Source: Crocodylus rhombifer
Lineage: Eukaryota; Chordata; Crocodylia; Crocodylidae
NCBI GenBank assembly: GCA_038503035.1
Contig: JAVSML010024355.1
Location: forward strand, 194,105 to 258,104
Direction of reading: 5' to 3'
Length of the DNA: 64,000 bases
Part shown: positions 11,773-22,600 of the stretch, piece by piece
Layout of the letters: the number at the start of each line of letters is the position of its first letter
How positions within the stretch are numbered: position 1 is the stretch's first letter
Made by a program: the position numbers and the translations under genes
The notes under the pieces: model-generated
Told to the model about the DNA's origin: nothing
The model's database searches: none
Seen by the model: only the letters and a program-made list of their open reading frames with translations

Positions 11773-13538
11773 CTGCAAGAAGAAAAAGAAAAAATGTTTG
11801 ATTGATGCGTTTTTAGTAAGATGACCAGAACCACTTCAATGATATTACACACATAGAGTTTTGGCAATTTGCAAAAAAACAAAAAGAAGCAAAAAATTCC
11901 AACTTCAAAATGAAGTAAAATGTCAAACAACCACTTCATTAGTTGAGCTACTTCTTTCTGAAAATGAGTCCTCAGGGCCCCTACTACAGACTGCTCTAAA
12001 TACGGTATTTACTACAAAAATAGCTTAATACTTTTCAGTATCTGTAATTATTTACTAGATTTTTATTAGTAATACATGGCTTAAACATGACAGCCACAAC
12101 CATTGCATAATATTGTTAATAATCTGTATACTGCAGGATACAGGTTCATGTTTCCTGGCATCAGAACCTGGATTTGTTTCTAATCTTAAAGAGATCCTAA
12201 TACTTGTCGGGACATTGTGATGTGTGCACTGCAGTACTTAAAAACAAATACACAATACAAAGACATAATTTTCTATTCAGTGGAGTCTCCTGTTTAAAAT
12301 TATTTCATTTGTCTTGCCCCTAGGTTTGCTTAGAAAAAACAAATTACAAAACGGGTCAAACTATCTTTCTGGGAGCAGTCCCTTCCTGGATTCTGGGCTG
12401 CACATACCCCAATAACATGACCTAATGGTGAGAAAGGCATGGTATGAACAAGAGGGAATTGCTTAAGCAGGCCTGTTGGTCACTGCATTCAAGTGATGTA
12501 TATTTGTTAAAACAGGATCAATTTTGATCTTGAAATATTGATTAATGGTCCACTAAATGGCTGTAAGGTAATATAAGAGTCAAGGCCCCTATACTCAGAT
12601 GGTAAAGGCAGGGCCCTGCGTATACACAAGCCTCAGAAGATGAAATACCATAACAGGCACCCTACCTTTTATGTGCCAACATGAAATCTTTTATTCCTTT
12701 TGTCTCCACCTCCATGAAAATTCCCCACAGCTTTGGTTCACAGCTGAAGATAATATTTTTTCATCTTACTCTGCTTTTCATGAGAAAAGCCTCTATAAAC
12801 TTCCCTCCCTTGGCTACCTGTGATGCTACCTAGGTGACATAGCAGACTTCCACCATTCCATTTGTCAGGAAACTGTGTATGCCAGTCTGAATGAACACAG
12901 TCCTCTTCAGTAAATAAACTCCACAAGCCTCAGCTACTGGACTGTTTTCCAGCTTGTGTAGTTTGCTACCTAAATTTCCTCCACCCTGGATCCCCGATCG
13001 CAAACTTAAGTCCAGCCCTTATCCCTCATCCCCCAGTTGCTTCTGCCTGAACTCCTGCAAGTACACAAGGAAGGTACACTACACTCCAAACTTGCTACTG
13101 TGGGAACAGCGGAAAAGCAAGGGACAGCCAACGTTACAGGGGAAGAGACTAAAACTGTCTGGCATCTGCCTCCATCAAAACAGTCATCTCTGGCATGTCA
13201 AAATACGCAGCCATAGAACTGTAGAGTCCACAAGTGTCTGGTTAGGATGAAAGGAATAGATCATACTTTGGAGATACCGTGTCAGGCTCTCTGTACCGAC
13301 TTAAACACACTTTATATTTTAAATGTCTTTGCAACCATAAAAGGAAAGTTTTGCAAATGAGGTGCCTGGCTTTGAAGATCAAAGCTATGACAAAATACAT
13401 AACTATGGAATCATACAATACACTGAATTCTGGCATGACAACAAAACTGGTAATTTTTTGTACTGACCATGAGTACTATAGGAGTCCAATGCAAAGCAAA
13501 AATATAAAGAGGTGATTGAAAATACTCATGATATAGAC

Positions 13539-14063
13539 CAGGGCTGTAAAAGATCTAGCCCCCAGTGCTAGCCCCGAGTCTCAAGTTGACTTACATGCTA
13601 GACATGATGGGTGCTGGACGAGCCCAGGACACACCTGCTCTGGGACCTGCCTTGTACCTGGATGGGGCCAACCCTGGAAACCCTCCTTCCCTCCTGCCCC
13701 CTCCCCCCCAGTGCCGCCTGCTCCAGAACATGCACTATCCTGGACTGGCCAGAGTTGGTTCTGGCAGGGGGAGGGAGGTGCTCACGAGTCCTTCTCATGC
13801 TGGATCCAGCACTCACTTTGGTCAGTCTGGGACCTGCTCTGCACGTGGTGCCACTCTGGACTGACTGGAGCAGCTGCTGACTGCAGCTCATTTCCTGATC
13901 AGCCACAGTGGGCCCTAGATCTGAAATGCAGCAGAGGGAAAAGGAGAGGAGGGAAAGATCTGTGGACCTGACCCATGCCACAGTATCAGCCCCATTGCCA
14001 TTCATCCAGCCCTTGGACCAGTCCCATGTGACCCATCTGAACTGTGGGGGTTTGACATTCCTG
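13539..14063. mobile_element. hAT-like nonautonomous element
   Basis: The left end CAGGGCTGTAAAAG and the right end (reverse complement CAGGAATGTCAAAC) fit the CAGGGGTGTCAAA terminal class of sauropsid hAT MITEs. The flanks ATATAGAC and GCTTAGAG share only the TAGA core, so the target duplication is weak. The GC-rich interior yields overlapping open frames on both strands, which I regard as spurious. Confidence 0.5.
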
Positions 14064-14816
14064 GCTTAGAGGAAAATATTTTCGTTGCAAGAGTGAAATG
14101 GCTATACTAAGGGACCTAGAGAACTAAGGAAGTCTTCAACTACCTGAACAAATCCTACTACAAACTCTGTACAGTGTTCCACAGGAGTCCTACATAGTAT
14201 ATTTGTCAGATCCCCAGCTCACTCTCAGGACTATAAGAGAGAAGGCTAGGATGGGCTGAGTGGTATCAGGCAAAATAAGAGAGACCTATTATTTAAAGAG
14301 GAGGCTGACCAGAAGGCTATACAAAAGTGGCACAAAGAAAAATGAACTGGCATGAAGAAACACAGCAATAAGATTAGTTTTGCCAGTCAGAAGATGGCGG
14401 ACTGGTTTAGTTGATTTTTCATCCAAGCCAGAAAATTTCAATAGTATTGTTAAAACTTTGGAATTTACTGGGAATAATATGATCTGGTGCTCACACCAGA
14501 AGCTTTCTTCACCAGAAAGGTCTATTCTTCCTCACAGTGTCTTACAGCCTAGGACAGCAATTCTCAAACTAGGGGCTGCAACACAAATGGGGTTAACCCT
14601 GTGGATATTTAACCGTACAAATTAAATTAAAAGTGGGATCACAAGCTTGGAAAGAGTGGTAATCCACTGACTGAACACCTTTCAGAACCCTTATCAATTA
14701 AAGTTTCACATGACTTGTGAGGATAAATATTCATCCATTTTATTGGAAAGATAAACACAGCTCATATGATTTCTCTTTCAGAGAGCAACAGAACTAGAAC
14801 TCCAGGTCCCCAACAT

Positions 14817-15128
14817 AGTGGTTCTCAACCTTTTTAGACTCAAGGTAACTGTCATTAGACTCAAGGCTCCCCTCAGAAAATACCAGATCTTAGTTTTCAT
14901 TCATTTTTGAAGTACTGAAAAATAATAGCACAATTCTTCTATTGCAGAGACCTCAGAAAGACCACAAGTGATCCGAATGCTTTTAATACTCTCATTACTA
15001 TTTGAATAATTTCTTGTGAATCACGTGTGCACACCCAACACTGATAACTAGCATGGCATCCTGTAGCACCTCTGAAAGGATCTCAAGGCACCTGAGAATG
15101 CCATAGCACCCTGCTTGAGAATTGTTTA
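14817..15128. mobile_element. hAT-like fragment (TGGTTCTCAACC termini)
   Basis: The left end reads TAGTGGTTCTCAACC. The right end reads GCTTGAGAATTGTTT, the degraded inverted counterpart. The interior contains TCAAGGC.CC and similar motifs seen in the fragment just upstream at about 14,547. No clear target duplication. Noncoding. Confidence 0.5.
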
Positions 15129-16101
15129 ACAGGTCCAAGCCTCATCCACCTTTCCCCAGGACCTTTCTAAAATGTGCCAGATTAGGTACTTCTGTAACTG
15201 ATACTACCATACTTTGGCTTTCTAGTGGCTAGACCACATACAGACCTGTAAGACACTGCTACTGTTTTGATGACATTTATTTTTTTAGCTAGCAGTACAA
15301 GCTCATTTTTTATAGCAGAGGCCATAAGTCCACAAACTGACAAGTTACATTCAGCCATGCAATTCACAAACTCCTGAAAACACATGCTTCCCAAACCAGA
15401 ACTAAATCCAAGACATTAGAAATGCCTCACAGATACTTATCTAGTCCAGTAATAAAGTAGATGCTCCATCTCCCTGTACAGTTCACAGAAGATAACACTA
15501 TACGTGACAACTCTCACCTCCAAAGCAGAAGAGCTATGTACTGTGGATTCAAATCCTGCTGACAATAAAGGCCATGTAATAAATGCTGGAGTTTATGTTG
15601 TAAAACAAAGTATACAGAAGCAAACCTGGATGCTGCGTTAATATTTGTTTTAGCATTGCACAGAGTGTGTGCATTTTGGTTAACAAAAGCCATATCTTCA
15701 TGAACAGAAGGGGATGACACTCAACTGTAGAGCTTATGACAGAGTAATATATGGAAAAATATGACTGCTGTCCTGAGCGGATGATACCATCTAAAGACAA
15801 CAGAACTTGATTTAATTAATCTCTTTTGAATGGAAGCCTCATTCCTAAAGATGTAACACCGGCTTTTACTAAAATTTGGATGCCTCAGGGTGTTCCTACA
15901 ATGAGCTAGAGGCTTGCACTTAAGTAACCAGTTTGAATCCAGACCAGCTAATTGAAAGTAAAAGATATTTTGTGATCTGCTTTAATTTGCAGATTTCTAT
16001 TCCAGCTCCTACATAAAACCAACTATGATGCCTTGCACTATGCTGCAAATTACTGAGGTAAATACAGAGGTAAGGATTAGCTCCTACGGGTTTTCACATA
16101 G

Positions 16102-16330
16102 TCCAGTGGTGCCCAACTTTTTGGGCCCCCAAGCCATATGAGCAATGCCAGCTTGGTCCATGGGCCAGACCTAGTTTGTGAGCCCAATCCCTCTGCATGG
16201 GGTTTGGAAATTTGACAGCAGGTGAGGAGCAGGAGTGTTAATTGCCACTGCTCCCTCACCACCAAATTTCTGGACCAGCGGGCTGGGTGACATGGCCAAA
16301 AACGAGTCAGCAACATATGGATGTGTTTAG
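16102..16330. mobile_element. hAT-like element, one terminus visible
   Basis: The CAGTGGTGCCCAACTTTTTG terminus near 16,102 is a typical hAT MITE end, followed by GGCCCCCAAGCCAT. The opposite terminus is not clear and is probably lost. A short ATA run follows at about 16,338-16,355. Confidence 0.4.
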
Positions 16331-17330
16331 CAAAAGAAATAATAATAATAATAAATAAGACTAGTAATATCATGGAAAAAACCCAGGGGTTTTATTTAGT
16401 CCCCCATTTTTTTATTTTTATAATTTGAGAAATGTTAGTGTTGATAACACTGCTTTCATTGTTTTATGAAAAAACAAACTGTAATTTGATTACCTGATAC
16501 TACTGTGAAGTAGCTTGATTAGATTTTACAAGGGAAATGATCTCTAACATGGTCAGTCATTTATAACTGCAAGCAGTTGTTGATAAAAGGCTATCTAGAC
16601 CATTTTAATTTGCAAGTCAATCCTTGACTATGATATTTTAAACACTTTTGTGTAAAAATATCACAAAATTACTTTGTAAACACTCTTTAGGTGGTTTTTA
16701 GCAGTACAATCCACCCTGGTGCATGTCCATCCTCTTTTCTTTTTGTGAAAAAAAAGTTCAACAGCCTGAATCAGCTATAGACACGTAACAGTAACGCCAT
16801 CATAACTGACAAGGAAGTAAGCTAAGAAATACAAGCACTTTAGATGTAAAGCACTTGGCAAAATTAAGGAAGAGCTGAATATCCACGACTTTGTGCAATA
16901 AACATGAAATGTTATGTAACATGCATAAAGCATGAGAGAATCCAAGTCCTTCAGAATTAATTCCCTATACCCAGATGGCTATCCTACTGTTCACATGAAA
17001 TGCATCGCAGCAAAATACCAAAACAAAAAAACCTCTCCCATCCCCACCCCAAAAACATTAATATGCGGCTTCAAATGAACGTAAATGGATCACTGTATAA
17101 CAGGGGTAGGCAACGTTTTTTTGGCTGGAGTGCCAAAAAACCCACAATGCCTACCTTGGAAGGTGCCGGAGTGCTGGCATGCCAGAAAAACAAAATGAAG
17201 GCAAGGGGGTACATGGCAGGATGCCTTGCTCATGCCCCCTGCCCCACACCCAAAGCCCCTGCCCCTCAGCTGTGCTTGTACCCCTGCTGCCCCTGCCTCC
17301 CAGGCCTGCTTCCCCTTGCCTCCCAGCCCA

Positions 17331-17944
17331 GGCTCCATGGCTATCAGCAGTTACCCAGAACCTGGACAAGCTGCAGCCAGGAGGCTGCAAACAGCTGCTA
17401 CCTCCCCAGCCCCCTCCCACACCCAGCCTCTGGGGAAGCAGCAGATACTTTGGGCTCCATGGAGGCAGCAGATACCAGCGATGCTCCCTGCTGTGCCACC
17501 CTCACACATGCTGCACTCCAGGCTCTCCTGCCCTCCCCTGGGCCCTCCCGAGTACAGCATGTGCACCCCAGAGTGGCAGCGCACAGGAGGACCACACAGG
17601 GAAGCTGCCTGCTGCTGCAAGCTCCACACTACCCAGGTCACACTTCCCCTGTGTGCATGGGAGCACCATGGGCAGTACAGGGTTGACCACCTTGCTGCTG
17701 CCCCCACCTGAAGGGTAAGTGTGGCCAGGGCAGCAGGGAGCTTGGAGTGACAGACAGCTCTCTGCACCCCCACTGTGCCCTGCCACACCAGGTTTCACAT
17801 GTTGCTCTGCAGAGGCGGTGTCCAGGGCAGCACAGTGGGGAGCACTGCCAGTATCTGCTGTCTCCCCGGAGCCCGGGGCTTGATCTGGGGATGGGAGGCA
17901 GCAGCTGTTTGTAGCCTCCTGGCTGCAGCTGATAGCCGTGGAGT
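17331..17944. repeat. Imperfect inverted duplication inside hAT-like element
   Basis: The left arm begins CTCCATGGCTATCAGCAG and contains CTGCAGCCAGGAGGCTGCAA. The reverse complement of the right arm reads CTCCACGGCTATCAG and then CTGCAGCCAGGAGGCTACAA. The similarity continues inward: conceptual translations of opposite strands align over about 70 residues (for example LQAPHYPGHTSP against LQAPCCPGHTYP). The arms are about 245-330 bp with a spacer of about 40 bp near 17,660-17,700, so the region could fold into a long hairpin. Confidence 0.75.
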
Positions 17945-18099
17945 CCAGGTTGCTTGCAGCAGGCCTTCTATCCTCCCAGCCAGCTGCTGGGAGCAGCTCA
18001 GGCTCCATGGCTATCAGCAGCTACTACGAACTTGGGCCAGCTGCAGCTGGGAGGCTGCAAACAACTGCTGCTTCCCCGCCCCAGCCCTGGCTGTCTCCC

Positions 18100-19440
18100 A
18101 GCCCTGGGATCCGGGAAGATAGCAGGTGCCAGTACTGCGCCCGTTGGGGCTGGGACCCACTTGCAGCAAGGGGCTGGGGCTATGGGGCCCACAGACAACA
18201 GGGCTGGAACCTGGCCGTGGGCAGAATGGGGCTGCAGCTGGAGCTGGGGCCAGGGCCTGCTGGCAGCTCGGGGCTGGGGGTGCAGTTGGGCTGTTGCTAG
18301 CACCAGGATGGGGCTGGCGGCAGCTCTGGGCTGAGGCCGAGCAGGGCCAGAACCTGTTGCAGTGATGGTGCTGGCTGGTGCTATGCCTGAGGAGGGCTGG
18401 GCCCCTCTGGTAGTGGCTGGGGCCTTCAGCAGCACTGGGATGGGGCTGGGTCCCACACAGGTCCATAGACCTGGCCCCATCCTGATGCTGCCAATGGCCC
18501 CGACCTGGCAGTGCCACTGTGCTGGGGCCCGTGGTGGTGGCAAGGGCTGCGGCCAGGCCTGCCGGCAGCTGGCACCACCGCCGCAGCTGGGACCTGGGCC
18601 CAGCAGGCCCCAGCTGGCTGCTGGGCTCTTCCCAGCGCTGCAGACAGCCGCAGCACTGGGCTGGGGCGAGAGGTGGAGGTGCTGGGCAGGGTCTGGTTTG
18701 GTGGCAACACATGGCTGGGGCTGGGCCCGCTAGCAGCGCCAGGATGGGGTCCCAGCCTCATCCTGGTGGTGCCAACTGCCCCAGCCCAGCAGTGGCAGTG
18801 GAGGTGCTGGCCAGGGCCGGGCCCACTGGTGGCATGCGGCCGGAGCCATCAGCAGTGTCAAGATGGGCTCGGGCCCCAACCTTATCCCAGCACTGCAGTG
18901 GACCGGCCCACCAGCAGGACCAGGGTGGGGCTCTGGCCCTGGCCTCATCCTGGCGCTGCTGATCACCCCAGCCCAGCAGTGGCAGTGGCAGCACCGGTAT
19001 GGGGTGGCGGTGGTGGTGCCAGCCAGGGCCGGGCCCGCGAAGCCCACTGGCAGCACCAGGCTGGGGCCAGGGCCTGCACAGTTCCATGGGTCTGGGTCCT
19101 GGCCTCATCCCAGTGCTGCTGATGGCCCTGGCCTGGTGGCAGGGCTGGTGCTGGCCAGGCCCACCAGCAGCACATGGCCAGGGCCATCTGTAGCGCTGGG
19201 ATGGGTCCAGGGCCCCCGCAGGTCCGCGGCCTCAGCCCCATCTCAATGCTGCCGATGGCCTAGGGCCTGCCCTGCTGGTGGCACGTGGCCAGCAGCGCAA
19301 GGTTGGGGCTGGGGTCAGGGGCTCTTACCTGGCTGGGGTTGGCGGTGTTCCAGGGCTGGAGTTCAGCAGTGGAAGGGGTCAGCAGCAGCACAAGGCTGTT
19401 CCGAGGCAGGCATGTGCTGCTCAATCTGGGTATGTCTCTT
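18100..19440. repeat. Degenerate GC-rich minisatellite
   Basis: The stretch is built from short diverged units around GGGCTGGGGCC, CAGTGCTGCTGATGGCC and CCAGCAGCACCAGG in both complementary forms. No fixed period is obvious by eye. It fills the right half of the 17.1-19.5 kb element. It produces many stop-free frames of 60-240 codons on both strands with no recognisable domain. Confidence 0.65.
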
Positions 19441-20754
19441 CCTGTCCCTTGGGGCGGGAAGCAGCCTGCATGTCAATAAAAACCATGCTGCGTGCACAGG
19501 TTGCCGAACCCTGCTGTATAAGAGCCATCATCACCAAAAACAGTTTAAATCTCAGAAATTGAAACTCCTAGCAATATGAAGTCTACCATGGCCTTTATCA
19601 AAAGTATGTTACCTTCAAGGAATAAACACTTTATTTGCAAGAAACTGCAAAGTCTTACAATGTCCCAAATGAATACTGAGAACTACATTCATGACTTCAT
19701 TTGCAGATGGATCCACAGAGAGGTCTACTGATGAACAAGTATCTGCATATATCAAAGTTGTTACTTTTACACTATGCACTTGCAACTGGAAACAGCTGAT
19801 CATGACATAATTCCTAAAGATGCTTAATTAGCGTGAGCATAAATACAGAAGAGCTCAAGTTGACCTAAAGTTATCTGCTGCAGCACTAAATGAAGGCTAC
19901 TCAAATCTTATAAAAACCATATTTAGACAAGATATTTATTTTGTTGTTGTGTGGGACATCTGAAGTACCAGCAGGCCAGACTCATTCTGAGACTAAATGC
20001 CTCCCTATCCTCTAGGTATGCCCAGTGATCACTGAAATTAGCTTACAAGTTTGTCACAACTGTAGATATTTAAAACACTTAATTTTCTTCTGTTCCAACA
20101 GCATTTCTGTATTCTTTGGTTTTTCTTCCTTCTTTTTGAGTTGAGTATCCCGAGTAGCTCGTCCCAGAAATTTCATTTACTACTTTCAGTTCAATTAATG
20201 CAGAGGTGAATTTAAAGTGTGTTAGCTTTTTTGAGGCTAGAATATGTAGATAGTTGTTTTGGGTTTTTTTGCTACAACACTACAGCAAACTTCAGGCTGT
20301 AATTCATTTAATTATTCCCCTGAGTATTTATATTCTTTTGGGACTCTGCCAGGACTACTCTCTCTATGCCCAACTTTGAGGTACCTGGTCAAAAGCAGAA
20401 TTCACAAACCTGAGTGATGTACCTAAGTTAGTAACAGAGCAAGTGGGAAAGACTAGGGTCTAGGACTGGGATTCACAACTGCCACATTTTGAGCAGAACG
20501 ATGCCTAAAACCATCCAATGAGAAATGCTGAAGAAAGGGATTTATCGAGTTCTCTCTCTCTCCCCTAAACCTAGACATCAGATAGGTTGCAGATAATGGG
20601 ATTTGCATTGTGAAAACCCCTCTTGATTTAGATATTTAGGTATCAAAGTCGTCTCTTTACATATAGGTAGTTAATTGTCTTTGCAAAGAGAGGAGTAGGA
20701 GGTGGTGGAATCAGCCATGATACACAGCCTCTATCCATTGTCCTAATGGTTATT

Positions 20755-20840
20755 ACCCTGACCAGAAAATAGGAAACCTGGAATCTATGCTCTTGTCAAA
20801 CACCTACACCTCTAATCACCAGACTAAAGGCTAGGCTGGG
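20755..20840 (-). repeat. Possible tRNA-like SINE head
   Basis: On the minus strand the text TAGTCTGGTGATTAGAGG resembles an A box and GATTCCAGGTTTCC a decayed B box, spaced roughly as in tRNA-derived SINEs. The rest is too diverged to delimit. A similar pattern lies at 48,300-48,365. Confidence 0.3.
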
Positions 20841-21955
20841 ATGGGAGAAGGTGCCCAAGAATCCTAGGCTGTTAGGCATGGGGAAGAGGGGGAGGGTTAG
20901 ATTGCAGTCCTGGACTTGGGTAATTTAATATATTTTTCTTGGATCTAACTCTTCCAAAAACATTAGATCTCTAAGCTTACTTTGAAGTTTTAAGTTACCC
21001 CTCCAATTTTATAGCATCATCATCTTCTCCTAATAAGTGGAAATTATTTCTAGCCATCTTCACTTCTAGATCTGAATAAAGTGATGTGCAGAGGGGCAAA
21101 GTCCCCTGAGACTATATTGTGAGTCGTCTCTGTTTTGGATAACTTTACCCTAAGTTCTTTGGAGAAAGCAGGTTCCTAAAATATTACGGCTTTTAAATGA
21201 GACTTGGCCTGGAACGGGTTTAAGGTGTCATCTTTGAAAAGTATGTTTAAAACATGATCCAAAGCACAGCTTGGAATCTTTGTCTGTGCAGACAGCTTAA
21301 CATAGAAAGGTCCGATATCATAAATGGCCATCCCACAGTTACAACACACAACTTGTAGCTGTCTTAGATGCCATTTTTGAATGCTGCTTCCAACTACGTA
21401 CATTATTTCTTCTTATTCCTTCAAAATCATCACTTTCCTCAACATGTCCATATTTTTAAACAACTCCCGATTTGCCTTCTAAAGGCAAACAGTTCCTAGC
21501 AGACAAAAATTTATATTCCTAGTCAGTCTTTTAAAAATACATAGAAAAAGGGAGAAAAAACATTAAGCTAGTATGATTAAATCCTTTCCCCCTTCCTGTA
21601 TGAAAGAAAAAGGGGCTCAGGAGTCTTCCTTGAAGCTGTACTTGGCAACCTTTTTCATGAGAAGGGGCCTGACAAACTTGTAGTGCTCAACAAGAGACCT
21701 AAACACCTTAAAAGGCTATAACCAAATATGCTTCTTCAAGGCAAAATTCATTCCTCATAGCCACCCAAGGAGGGAAAGTTGTGCAAGCATGTAAATCAAT
21801 TTTAGAATCCATCTTATCCACCCTGAATAAGAATTTATGTACTCCCTAGACAAGCTCCCTTACCCAACCACACCACTAATACATGCTACAATAAAACTAT
21901 ATAAAAGAAGGAAAAAATAGGACAATTTGTAGGAAGAGAGAGAAAGGAGATTTGT

Positions 21956-22600
21956 TAGGGGGGCACTGATAAAGATTTTCTTGACTGATATCTATGGCTG
22001 ATTATTAACCAGCCATATTGGCTGATACCAATTCAATAGCTGATTTACAGGAATGCAGCTGTGAGAAGGGATGGAGGAGGGATGTGAGGGGGCAAACTGA
22101 GGCCACCATGGTGAGGGAGGGAGCAGGGTAGGGGTGCCCAGTCAGGACAGCGTATGCAACCCTGGGAGCAGGATGGAGCTGTAGGTGGTTTGCCCGGGGG
22201 GCATGCGCCCCCACCAGATTAATGTGCGCAGCAAGGGCAGACTGCTGCAGACTTGGGACCAGGGGCTGCACTGGCCTCCTCCTGGCAGGGAAGGGTGGGC
22301 CGGTCTGTGCTCGGGTTCAGCAGGCAGTGGCTGTGCTGGGAGGTGTGACTATAGCCCACCCAGTAGCCACCCCTCCCAGCACCGCTGCTGCCTGCCTCAA
22401 GCACAGCCCCCTGCTGGGAGGAAGCCAACACAGCCTACGGCCCCAAACCTGCAGCGGACAACTTGCTGCGCGCACACACGTGGCATTTATTGGTGACATT
22501 ACTGATTACACTGGCCAAAAAAAGGCCGATTGCCAATAATGTTACTATCCCTTTTATCGGTGCCGATCTGATATGCCACTGATACACTGGTGCACCTCTA
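21956..22600. mobile_element. hAT-like element (TAGAGGTGCACC class)
   Basis: The right terminus on the minus strand is TAGAGGTGCACCAGTGTATC. The left terminus is TAGGGGGGCACTGATA. Subterminal CCGAT/ATCGG repeats (GGCCGATTGCC, CGGTGCCGATCTGATA) are typical of a widespread sauropsid hAT MITE. The flanks AGATTTGT and AGAGTTAT match at 6 of 8, consistent with an old 8-bp duplication. The interior is GC-rich and noncoding. Confidence 0.65.

Larger units (their letters stand above)
17101..19513. mobile_element. Large hAT-like foldback element, perfect 8-bp TSD
   Basis: The termini CAGGGGTAGGCAAC and (reverse complement of the right end) CAGGGTTCGGCAAC match at 12 of 14 positions. They are flanked by identical CTGTATAA at 17,093-17,100 and 19,514-19,521, as expected for hAT integration. 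The 2,413-bp interior is very GC-rich. Positions 17,331-17,660 recur as an imperfect inverted copy at about 17,700-17,944, and part recurs again directly at 18,001-18,085. From 18.1 to 19.4 kb there is a degenerate minisatellite built from GGGGCTGGG/CCAGCAGC-type units. No transposase is present. The long overlapping frames on both strands are Pro/Ala/Gly/Trp-rich and reflect the repeat, not genes. Confidence 0.85.

Noticed and set aside
11655..11939. A 94-codon minus-strand frame spanning REV1 exon 2 as one protein
   Set aside because: Only 11,706-11,762 is coding; the rest is intron, as shown by the AG acceptor and GT donor.
17000..19579. Long overlapping open frames on both strands (up to about 238 codons)
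   Set aside because: They overlap each other in several frames, are Pro/Ala/Gly/Trp/Gln-rich, show no domain, and lie inside a mobile element made of GC-rich repeats. GC-rich DNA lacks stops by chance.
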